Source: Pseudomonadota bacterium
GTDB lineage: Bacteria > Pseudomonadota > Alphaproteobacteria > Rhodobacterales > Rhodobacteraceae
Direction: 5' to 3'
Assembly (NCBI GenBank): GCA_027623875.1
Contig: JAQBUS010000126.1
Span: 1-5,089 of the forward strand
Length of the DNA stretch: 5,089 nucleotides
The notes beneath the pieces were generated by a model, which had not been told where the DNA came from, did not search any database, and saw only the letters and a program-made list of their open reading frames with translations. Shown one piece after another: positions 1 through 5,089 of this stretch (position 1 is its first letter; each line of letters begins with the position of its first letter). A program made the position numbers and the translations under genes.

Positions 1-487
1 TGATATTGCTATTTTAACTCTTTTATACGGGTGTGGATTACGTATATCAGAGGCATTATCGTTAAAAGTAAGGGACACGCCGCTTCCTGAAATTATCAGA
101 GTTATCGGAAAAGGCCAAAAGGAACGCCTAATTCCGGTGATTTCTCCAGCTAGAGAAAGTGTAAACATCTATTTGAAGCTTCTTCCTTTAAAACTCAGTC
201 GAGAAGATTTTCTTTTTAGAGGGTTAAGAGGAGGAATTCTTAATCCTAGAATCATAACAAGAGCTATGGAACAGGCTAGGCAGCAGATGGGCCTACCAGA
301 AACGGCTACACCGCATGCAATGCGGCATTCTTTTGCTACTCACCTTCTTGAGGCAGGGGGGGATTTAAGAGTAATTCAGGAGTTACTTGGGCACAGCTCA
401 CTTTCAACCACACAGGCTTACACTGCTGTTGACACTGTGCAATTAATGGAAGTTTACAATCGAACTCATCCGTTAAAACCTCAATAA
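1..487 (+). CDS. xerC: Tyrosine recombinase XerC, 3' part (5' end outside window)
   Basis: XerC is a cytoplasmic tyrosine recombinase that acts with XerD at the chromosomal dif site to resolve dimer chromosomes before division. The reading frame is open from position 2 to the TAA at 485-487, giving about 161 residues, roughly the C-terminal half of a protein usually near 300 residues; the start lies upstream of the window. The whole catalytic set is visible: the first Arg in 'GCGLRISEAL' (codon at 41), the beta-hairpin Lys in 'VIGKGQKERLIP' (codon at 110), the H-x-x-R-H box in 'PHAMRHSFATHLLE' (His at 314, Arg at 323), the His of 'ELLGHSSLSTTQAY' (392) and the nucleophile Tyr (419). The tail 'YTAVDTVQLMEVYNRTHP' resembles XerC rather than XerD, which usually has 'YTHV...HHP'. 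The Met codon at 137 is internal, since the conserved Arg and Lys lie before it. Nothing suggests an integrase of a mobile element: no attachment site or cargo is seen nearby. Confidence 0.93.
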   Translation, partial: DIAILTLLYGCGLRISEALSLKVRDTPLPEIIRVIGKGQKERLIPVISPARESVNIYLKLLPLKLSREDFLFRGLRGGILNPRIITRAMEQARQQMGLPETATPHAMRHSFATHLLEAGGDLRVIQELLGHSSLSTTQAYTAVDTVQLMEVYNRTHPLKPQ

Positions 488-491
488 AATT

Positions 492-520
492 TTGAATCGT
501 TAACTTAATATTTCTAAACT
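492..520 (+). promoter_or_regulatory. Possible sigma70-type promoter for pcs
   Basis: TTGAAT (492-497) and TAAACT (515-520) are separated by 17 bp, each matching four of six consensus positions. They lie in the 83-bp gap between the xerC stop and the pcs start, giving a predicted leader of roughly 45 nt. No terminator hairpin follows xerC in this gap, so pcs could also be read through from xerC. In AT-rich DNA such matches occur by chance, so this is a weak call. Confidence 0.3.
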
Positions 521-570
521 GACTAACATTTTGTTTTGCAAAGCAGTAACTTTTTGTTAAAGAACAAGAT

Positions 571-1272
571 GTGTTACATCAAGCAAAAGCCCTTTCAGTC
601 CATATGTTAACTGCTTCCGGTGCGGTTTTCGCTATGCTAGCCATATTAGAGGCAGTAGATGGAAAATGGTCTTGGATGTTTCTCTGGTTAGTCGTAGCCT
701 TTGCGGTTGATGGTATTGATGGGCCACTAGCTCGCAGGTATGATGTAAAAACTCACGCTAGTAATTTTGACGGGGTCCTTCTTGACCTAATAATTGACTA
801 TCTAACATATGTTTTCATTCCAGCTTTCGCATTATTTAAATCAGGGTTGTTTGAAGGTTGGACAGGTTGGTTTGTAATAATAATCATTACTTTTGCAAGT
901 GCATTATATTTTTCAGATAAGCGCATGAAAACCAAAGACAATTCGTTCTTAGGGTTTCCGGGGTGTTGGAACATGGTGGCATTAGTAATATTTGCCGTTC
1001 AACCAAATTTCTGGGTAATTCTAGGGATTGTCTCGGCATTAGCCATCGCAATGTTTCTTCCTTTAAAATTTGTACACCCTGTTAGAACCCGGAGATGGAG
1101 GACCGTAACATTGCCAACAGCTCTTATATGGACCTTTTTTGCGGGTTGGGCTGCATGGGTAGATTTTGATCCAAATAGTTGGGCCCATTGGGGTTTAGTT
1201 TTAACGTCTATTTACCTTCTCTTTGCTGGCATACTGCAGCAACTAATTCCACAAAAAATAAAAAATATTTAA
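571..1272 (+). CDS. pcs: Phosphatidylcholine synthase (CDP-diacylglycerol-choline O-phosphatidyltransferase)
   Basis: Pcs (EC 2.7.8.24) is an inner-membrane enzyme that condenses choline with CDP-diacylglycerol to make phosphatidylcholine and CMP, the one-step bacterial route. The 233-residue protein shows the CDP-alcohol phosphotransferase signature in its Pcs form, with a longer spacer after AR than in other family members: D50-G51-x2-A54-R55, twelve residues, G68-x3-D72-x3-D76. Other Pcs-like blocks are 'FSVH'-type 'LSVHMLTASG' (8-17), 'GFPGCWNMV' (128-136) and 'LPLKFVHPVR' (163-172). About eight hydrophobic segments are visible, approximately 12-28, 33-49, 77-94, 98-114, 133-150, 151-167, 180-197 and 207-226. 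Known rhizobial Pcs is about 240 residues, so the length is normal. The start is GTG: an in-frame stop at 547-549 leaves no other usual start upstream, and the ATG at 604 would remove the conserved N-terminal block. There is no clear Shine-Dalgarno sequence, only weak purines (AAAGAA) before it. The gene converges on ileS. Confidence 0.93.
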   Translation: MLHQAKALSVHMLTASGAVFAMLAILEAVDGKWSWMFLWLVVAFAVDGIDGPLARRYDVKTHASNFDGVLLDLIIDYLTYVFIPAFALFKSGLFEGWTGWFVIIIITFASALYFSDKRMKTKDNSFLGFPGCWNMVALVIFAVQPNFWVILGIVSALAIAMFLPLKFVHPVRTRRWRTVTLPTALIWTFFAGWAAWVDFDPNSWAHWGLVLTSIYLLFAGILQQLIPQKIKNI

Positions 1273-1287
1273 ATTAATATTTAATTT
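1271..1287. terminator. Weak AT-only hairpin between the convergent pcs and ileS ends
   Basis: AAATTAA (1271-1277), loop TAT, TTAATTT (1281-1287) form a perfect 7-bp inverted repeat that spans the 8-bp gap and overlaps both stop codons. Read on the minus strand it is followed, a few bases on, by a T-rich run (complement of 1255-1267), which loosely resembles a Rho-independent terminator for ileS. The stem has no G-C pair and would be unstable as RNA, so its function is doubtful; no better terminator is visible for either gene. Confidence 0.2.
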
Positions 1288-4184
1288 TCAACAAATGCCA
1301 CATCACACCTAGCACAGACATTGGGCGTATTATGACTACCAACATCCAATGAAATTTTCCAACAGCGTTGGCATTTTTTTCCTTTAGCCTCATGAAAAAT
1401 AACTGCTATATCCTTAACATCATCCAACCTAAATGCTTCCTCCGGTGCTACATCGGTACTTAGTAAGACCTCAGATGTAATACATATATCTGCGAAAGGG
1501 ACCGAGTTCAAAATATCTTTAACTTGATCAGTCACGAACACTATGGGAGCAGCCTCTAAAGATGCTCCAATGGTTTTATCTTGACGCTTAAGCTCTAAAG
1601 CGCCTGTGACTACCCGCCTTGCTGACCTAATGATGGACCACTTTACTGCCAAATCATCATTTAGCCATGTAGTTGGCGTCTCTGGGAAATCATTTAAGTG
1701 AATAGAGCTATCATCACTGCTATAACGCTCGAGCCAAACTTCTTCCATCGTAAATACCAATATTGGAGCCAACCAACTAGTCAATCTATGAAAGAGTATA
1801 TCCAAAACCATCCTAGCGGCCCTACGCCTAGAGGTATCAGAGTCACAATATAAAGAATCTTTTCTGATATCAAAATAAAATGAAGAGAGATCTAACGTCG
1901 CGAAAGTAAAGATCTCTTGATAAACACGCTGAAAATCATACCTCTTGTACGCTCCCCTAACAAGTGAATCTAATTCGGACAGCCGATGCAGAACCCACCT
2001 TTCCAATTCGGGCATATCCTGAACATCAACACGGTCTTTATTAGTATTTTCACTAAGGGCTCCCAATAGAAATCTCATCGTATTACGTAATCGACGATAA
2101 CTATCTGCAACGCCTTTGAGTATTTCTGGACCAATTCTTAAATCTGTCGAGTAGTCTGCCTGAGCCACCCAAAGGCGTAGAATATCGGCACCATACTGTT
2201 TTATTACCTGCTCAGGGGACGTCGTGTTCCCTAAGGACTTGGACATTTTTATACCCTTTTCATCTAAGGTAAAGCCATGGGTTAACACCCCTCGATAGGG
2301 TGCATGGCCCTTAGTTCCGCAGCTTTGTAACATTGACGAATGAAACCACCCGCGATGCTGGTCAGTGCCCTCTAGATATAAATCCGCCAAACCGTCTGCA
2401 CTCCCATCATCTCGATCTCGAAGAACAAATGCATGTGTCGATCCGGAGTCAAACCAAACATCCAAAATATCAAAAATCTGTTCATATTCATCTGGATCAA
2501 CAATTCCCGATAAAAATACCTCTTTTGATCCGGGCGCGTACCATGAATCCGCTCCACTTTCTTCAAAGGCGGCAAGAATTCTTTTATTAACCTCCTCATT
2601 ACGTAACAAAAAGTCTGGATCTGTAGAAAACAAACCCTTTTTGATAAAACAAGTTAAAGGAACACCCCAAGCTCTTTGCCTTGAGAGAACCCAATCTGGT
2701 CTAGCAGCTATCATGGAATAAAGTCTGTTTCTTCCGGTAACGGGTGTCCAGGTTACTAACTTATCGATTGATTGGAGTGCCCGCTCTCGAATAGTTGTCC
2801 CAAATTTATCCTGACCATCTCCTACATCACGATCTATCGCTACAAACCATTGCGGCGTATTACGAAAAATAATGGGTGCTTTGGATCGCCAAGAATGCGG
2901 ATAACTGTGAGTAATCCGGCCCCTAGCTATTAAACCATTAACCTCAATCAATTTTTCTATTACCGCTGAGTTAGCTTTATCTTCACGACCTTTTTTATCG
3001 AAAACCCTGAGGCCAGAAAATAATGGTACATGAGAAAGGAATTCTGATTCCTCCCCTACATTATACGTTAATCTGTCAAGCCAATTTCGTTTAACAAAAC
3101 AATCAAAATCGTCGGCTCCATGGCTAGGAGCTGTATGAACAAAACCGGTTCCAGCTTCAGATGTAACGTGATCACCTTCTATTAAAGGCACTTCATAATT
3201 CCAAAAATTATCTAAAACACCAAACGGGTGCAAACATATTGAGGATTCAAGATCTTTAGACGTTACATTCAATACTCGACTGAATTTTGTTACACGGGCC
3301 TGAATTAGAACACTTTCTGCTAATTCATCAGCCAGGATATATAAATCTCCCGTAGCGGTCCAACTCTCTTCCATGGTTTCAAAAACTTCGTACATGCCGT
3401 ATGAGATTTTCTGATTATATGCGATGGCTTTGTTTGAAGGAATAGTCCAAGGCGTAGTGGTCCATATAACGACTCTGGCCTCCCTGATGTGCTCTGGAGC
3501 TTCCTTAAATTGAAACGGGACCCAAATTGTATGACTCTTATGATCATGATACTCGATTTCTGCCTCGGCTAGGGCTGTCTTTTCGACGGGAGACCACATA
3601 ACCGGCTTAGATCCTTGGTAAAGTGTACCATTCATAAGGAATTTCTGAAACTCTTCAGCAATTACTCTTTCAGCATGAAAATTCATTGTCAGATAGGGCT
3701 TTTCCCAATTCCCGATCACACCTAACCTTTTAAATTCCTCTCGTTGAACTTTAACCCAACCATCTGCAAATTTTCGACATTCCTGCCGGAAATCAATTAT
3801 GTTTACATCATCTTTATTTCGACCCTTATTTCGGTACTGTTCTTCGATTTTCCACTCAATGGGTAATCCATGGCAATCCCATCCAGGGATATAACGCGCG
3901 TCATAACCCATCATTTGTTGGGAGCGAACAACCAGATCTTTTAAAATCTTATTTAAAGCATGACCTATATGTAAGTTGCCGTTCGCATAGGGAGGCCCGT
4001 CGTGAAGGGTAAAACTTTCTCTTCCAACCTTTGTCCGTAGGGTGTTATAAACATCAATTTTTTTCCATCGATCAAGCCAAAATGGCTCTCTAACCGGTAA
4101 ACCTGCTCTCATTGGAAAATCAGTTTTCGGCAAATTTAGCGAGCTTTTATAATCTAGCGGCTCATCTTTTTTTTCTGCGCACAT
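1281..4184 (-). CDS. ileS: Isoleucyl-tRNA synthetase (IleRS), bacterial zinc-containing type
   Basis: IleRS (EC 6.1.1.5) is a cytoplasmic class Ia synthetase that charges tRNA-Ile and edits misactivated valine. The 967-residue protein is complete and slightly longer than the E. coli enzyme (938). Motifs in order: 'DGPPYANG' (62-69) and HIGH (72-75) of the Rossmann catalytic core; the CP1 editing domain with the Thr-rich 'WTTTPWT' (241-247) and 'GTGFVHTAPSHGADDF' (345-360), whose H350 and D359 match the editing residues; the return to the core with 'RPDWVLSRQRAWGVPL' (495-510), 'DVWFDSG' (575-581) and 'EGTDQHRGWF' (605-614); KMSKS (646-650); the anticodon-binding helical domain including 'DLSSFYFDIRKD' (about 775-786); and a C-terminal zinc site, C938-x2-C941 and C957-x2-C960. 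The intact zinc site marks the common bacterial type rather than the eukaryote-like IleS2 linked to mupirocin resistance. The ATG is preceded by AGGA (complement of 4192-4195) with 7 nt spacing. No T-box leader is recognisable upstream. Confidence 0.98.
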   Translation of the reverse strand: MCAEKKDEPLDYKSSLNLPKTDFPMRAGLPVREPFWLDRWKKIDVYNTLRTKVGRESFTLHDGPPYANGNLHIGHALNKILKDLVVRSQQMMGYDARYIPGWDCHGLPIEWKIEEQYRNKGRNKDDVNIIDFRQECRKFADGWVKVQREEFKRLGVIGNWEKPYLTMNFHAERVIAEEFQKFLMNGTLYQGSKPVMWSPVEKTALAEAEIEYHDHKSHTIWVPFQFKEAPEHIREARVVIWTTTPWTIPSNKAIAYNQKISYGMYEVFETMEESWTATGDLYILADELAESVLIQARVTKFSRVLNVTSKDLESSICLHPFGVLDNFWNYEVPLIEGDHVTSEAGTGFVHTAPSHGADDFDCFVKRNWLDRLTYNVGEESEFLSHVPLFSGLRVFDKKGREDKANSAVIEKLIEVNGLIARGRITHSYPHSWRSKAPIIFRNTPQWFVAIDRDVGDGQDKFGTTIRERALQSIDKLVTWTPVTGRNRLYSMIAARPDWVLSRQRAWGVPLTCFIKKGLFSTDPDFLLRNEEVNKRILAAFEESGADSWYAPGSKEVFLSGIVDPDEYEQIFDILDVWFDSGSTHAFVLRDRDDGSADGLADLYLEGTDQHRGWFHSSMLQSCGTKGHAPYRGVLTHGFTLDEKGIKMSKSLGNTTSPEQVIKQYGADILRLWVAQADYSTDLRIGPEILKGVADSYRRLRNTMRFLLGALSENTNKDRVDVQDMPELERWVLHRLSELDSLVRGAYKRYDFQRVYQEIFTFATLDLSSFYFDIRKDSLYCDSDTSRRRAARMVLDILFHRLTSWLAPILVFTMEEVWLERYSSDDSSIHLNDFPETPTTWLNDDLAVKWSIIRSARRVVTGALELKRQDKTIGASLEAAPIVFVTDQVKDILNSVPFADICITSEVLLSTDVAPEEAFRLDDVKDIAVIFHEAKGKKCQRCWKISLDVGSHNTPNVCARCDVAFVEN

Positions 4185-4191
4185 GCGAATA

Positions 4192-4195
4192 TCCT
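4192..4195 (-). promoter_or_regulatory. Ribosome binding site of ileS
   Basis: The minus strand reads AGGA seven nucleotides before the ATG of ileS. It is the only clear Shine-Dalgarno-like site among the gene starts visible in the window and supports the chosen ileS start, which is also the start giving a normal alphaproteobacterial N-terminus. Confidence 0.6.
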
Positions 4196-4293
4196 AGATT
4201 TATTTAATAATTTTCTTGGAGTTATGTAATATCACAAACGTCTTCAACTCGACATTTAGCTTAACCTGACGCCTTGTTAACTAGACTGCCAGG

Positions 4294-4322
4294 AATATAA
4301 TTTTAATTATTAAAACTATGTT
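4294..4322. repeat. Imperfect AT-rich dyad (14-nt arms)
   Basis: Arms 4294-4307 and 4309-4322 are complementary at 12 of 14 positions around a single central T; the inner 15 bp (TTTTAATTATTAAAA, 4301-4315) is a palindrome apart from that centre. The mismatches are T4296/G4320, which could wobble-pair in RNA, and A4300/C4316. It lies on the ileS side of the divergent region. AT-only dyads are fairly common in AT-rich DNA, so a role as a protein site is only possible. Confidence 0.35.
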
Positions 4323-4335
4323 ATACATGATAAAT

Positions 4336-4377
4336 CTGGTAAGCTAGGTTAGCAAACTTGTCAATTAGGTTAAAAGT
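4336..4377. repeat. Two imperfect 21-bp tandem units with TAGGTTA core
   Basis: Units 4336-4356 and 4357-4377 agree at 13 of 21 positions and share an exact TAGGTTA at 4345-4351 and 4366-4372. The 21-bp period is two helical turns, which would put both cores on the same face of the DNA. On the minus strand the two TAACCTA cores bracket a perfect TTGACA hexamer (complement of 4359-4364). Partial cores of the same motif recur at 4262-4267 (TAACCT) and 4466-4471 (AACCTA). This resembles a regulator binding pair, but no regulator can be named. Confidence 0.35.
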
Positions 4378-4424
4378 AATTTTGGTGTTCCTAAAATCTA
4401 TTCATCAGTAGTACTTAACTTTCT

Positions 4425-4457
4425 TAATAAATAAATTTAAACTAAAGTTATTTATTA
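4425..4457. repeat. Long AT-only inverted repeat upstream of truA
   Basis: Arms TAATAAATAAATTTA (4425-4439) and its partner at 4443-4457 pair at 14 of 15 positions, the one mismatch being A4435/G4447, around the 3-nt loop AAC. It directly abuts the palindrome at 4458-4467 and ends 21 bp before the predicted truA -10 box. With almost no G-C pairs and no T-run directly after it, it does not look like a standard Rho-independent terminator; a DNA-level site or extrudable hairpin is an alternative. Confidence 0.5.
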
Positions 4458-4467
4458 TTCTTAAGAA
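4458..4467. repeat. Perfect 10-bp palindrome TTCTTAAGAA
   Basis: TTCTTAAGAA is its own reverse complement. It sits 11 bp upstream of the TATAAT at 4479-4484, so it overlaps where a -35 element would be. A dimeric regulator bound here would cover the truA promoter, but no regulator can be assigned from the sequence. Confidence 0.35.
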
Positions 4468-4478
4468 CCTAACAGATT

Positions 4479-4484
4479 TATAAT
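4479..4484 (+). promoter_or_regulatory. Consensus -10 box, probable truA promoter
   Basis: TATAAT matches the sigma70 -10 consensus at all six positions and lies 33 bp before the truA ATG, giving a short leader of about 27 nt if transcription starts near 4491. No good -35 is seen at 16-18 bp upstream (TATTCT at 17 bp), where the TTCTTAAGAA palindrome lies instead. A chance match in this AT-rich stretch cannot be excluded. Confidence 0.4.
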
Positions 4485-4517
4485 ATTGATCCGCAAATAA
4501 TAGAAGTTAAAGTCTCC

Positions 4518-5089
4518 ATGCCCAGATATGCTTTAAAAATTGAATATAATGGATTTAAATTTTATGGCTGGCAAAAACAAAAAGAATTACCCACAATTCA
4601 AGGCCAGCTTATAAAAGCATTAAGAAAAATAGACGCTACTTGTGTCACCATTTCAGGGGCAGGAAGGACCGATGCCGGCGTCCATGCTACGGGTCAGATT
4701 GCCCATTTAGACACCGATAAATACTGGGAGCCTGAAAAGTTATCTGACGCCATAAACTTTCATTTAAAACCTCTCCCCATTGCTGTTCTTAAGACAGTTC
4801 AGGTCGATGAAAATTGGAATTCACGATTTAATGCAATAAATCGGGAGTATGTTTTTAGGCTAATCTATAGAAGAGCTCCCGTAACTCTCGAGAAAGAGCT
4901 TGTCTGGCAGATCAAACGCGAACTAAATATAACCTTAGTTAAAGAAGCTGCTTCATACCTAGTCGGAACTCATGATTTTACCACTTTCAGGTCTTCAATA
5001 TGTCAGGCTAAATCCCCAATTAAAACATTAGACTCTGTAGATATATTAGAAATGAAAATACCTCATGGCATCGAATATCACTTCACATT
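4518..5089 (+). CDS. truA: tRNA pseudouridine(38-40) synthase TruA, 5' part (3' end outside window)
   Basis: TruA (EC 5.4.99.12) isomerises uridines 38, 39 and 40 in the anticodon arm of many tRNAs, in the cytoplasm. The 190 complete codons in the window are about three quarters of the usual 245-270 residue protein; the frame stays open to the last base. The N-terminus 'MPRYALKIEYNGFKFYGWQ' is typical and fixes the ATG at 4518. The catalytic motif 'GAGRTDAGVHA' (47-57) carries the nucleophile Asp52, equivalent to E. coli Asp60. Further family blocks are 'SRFNAINREYVFRL' (102-115) with the conserved active-site Tyr111, and 'LVGTHDFTTFRSS' (148-160) followed by 'CQAKSPIKTLDSV'. The start lacks a clear Shine-Dalgarno sequence. 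In many alphaproteobacteria truA follows fmt (def-fmt-truA); here fmt is absent and truA stands at the head of its own transcript, divergent from ileS. Confidence 0.96.
   Translation, partial: MPRYALKIEYNGFKFYGWQKQKELPTIQGQLIKALRKIDATCVTISGAGRTDAGVHATGQIAHLDTDKYWEPEKLSDAINFHLKPLPIAVLKTVQVDENWNSRFNAINREYVFRLIYRRAPVTLEKELVWQIKRELNITLVKEAASYLVGTHDFTTFRSSICQAKSPIKTLDSVDILEMKIPHGIEYHFT

Larger units (their letters stand above)
4185..4517. other. 333-bp AT-rich divergent intergenic region (ileS/truA)
   Basis: This gap separates the divergent ileS and truA genes and must contain both promoters unless transcription starts inside a gene. Read on both strands it holds no convincing ORF, tRNA or known riboswitch. 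It does hold several repeats: an AT-only dyad at 4294-4322, two TAGGTTA copies at 4345-4351 and 4366-4372, a long inverted repeat at 4425-4457 and a TTCTTAAGAA palindrome at 4458-4467. For truA a consensus -10 is visible at 4479-4484. For ileS the best sign is a perfect minus-strand TTGACA (complement of 4359-4364), but the hexamer 17 bp on (TACCAG) is a poor -10, so the ileS promoter is unresolved. Confidence 0.6.

Noticed and set aside
137..487. A separate short recombinase gene starting at the ATG at 137
   Set aside because: The same frame continues upstream to the window edge and codes for the conserved catalytic Arg and Lys, so 137 is an internal Met of a longer xerC.
1..487. Integrase of a phage, integron or genomic island
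   Set aside because: The C-terminal sequence fits chromosomal XerC, and no tRNA attachment site, repeat array or cargo lies next to it.
535..542. TTTGCAAA palindrome before pcs
   Set aside because: Only 8 bp and AT-rich; expected by chance, with no second copy nearby.
2372..2599. Minus-strand 75-codon frame inside ileS
   Set aside because: An alternative-frame shadow of ileS in the region coding for conserved catalytic residues; no recognisable protein features.
2333..2721. Plus-strand open frames at 2333-2590 and 2365-2721 opposite ileS
   Set aside because: They overlap each other and lie antisense to the conserved IleRS core. Their translations are low-complexity and resemble no family I recognise.
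3320..3547. Minus-strand 75-codon frame inside ileS
   Set aside because: Another alternative-frame shadow, lying over the CP1 editing domain of the real gene.
4185..4300. T-box or other tRNA-sensing leader upstream of ileS
   Set aside because: No T-box consensus or stable GC-containing stem is visible, and T-box control of ileS is a feature mainly of Gram-positive bacteria.

Overview
The window looks like ordinary chromosomal DNA from an AT-rich (by eye about 40% G+C) alphaproteobacterium. Three things support this. The XerC tail has the alphaproteobacterial 'STTQAYTAVD...HP' form. There is a bacterial phosphatidylcholine synthase (Pcs), an enzyme typical of alphaproteobacteria. The IleRS and TruA proteins carry sequence blocks typical of that class ('DFPMRAGLP' near the IleRS N-terminus; 'HDFTTFRSSICQAKSP' in TruA). 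The low G+C would fit a marine or host-associated lineage, but the genus cannot be named from this sequence.

Layout: (1) positions 1-487, plus strand, the 3' part of xerC, cut by the window edge; (2) an 83-bp gap with a plausible promoter; (3) 571-1272, plus strand, a complete pcs gene with a GTG start; (4) 1281-4184, minus strand, a complete ileS gene of 967 codons that converges on pcs with only 8 bp between the stop codons; (5) a 333-bp AT-rich intergenic region (4185-4517) between the divergent ileS and truA genes, which must hold both promoters and is rich in inverted and direct repeats; (6) 4518 to the end, plus strand, the 5' part of truA (190 codons), cut by the window edge.

The four genes are housekeeping or membrane-biogenesis functions and do not form one pathway: chromosome dimer resolution (XerC), phosphatidylcholine synthesis from choline and CDP-diacylglycerol (Pcs), isoleucyl-tRNA charging (IleRS) and tRNA anticodon-arm pseudouridylation (TruA). 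IleRS and TruA share only the general theme of tRNA function. Catalytic motifs are intact in every gene that can be read, with no frameshift, insertion sequence, CRISPR array, RNA gene or obvious transferred cargo. I found no convincing undescribed system. The most unusual structure is the repeat-rich ileS/truA divergent control region: a 15-nt-arm AT-only inverted repeat abutting a 10-bp palindrome just upstream of a consensus -10 box for truA, and a pair of TAGGTTA repeats 21 bp apart.
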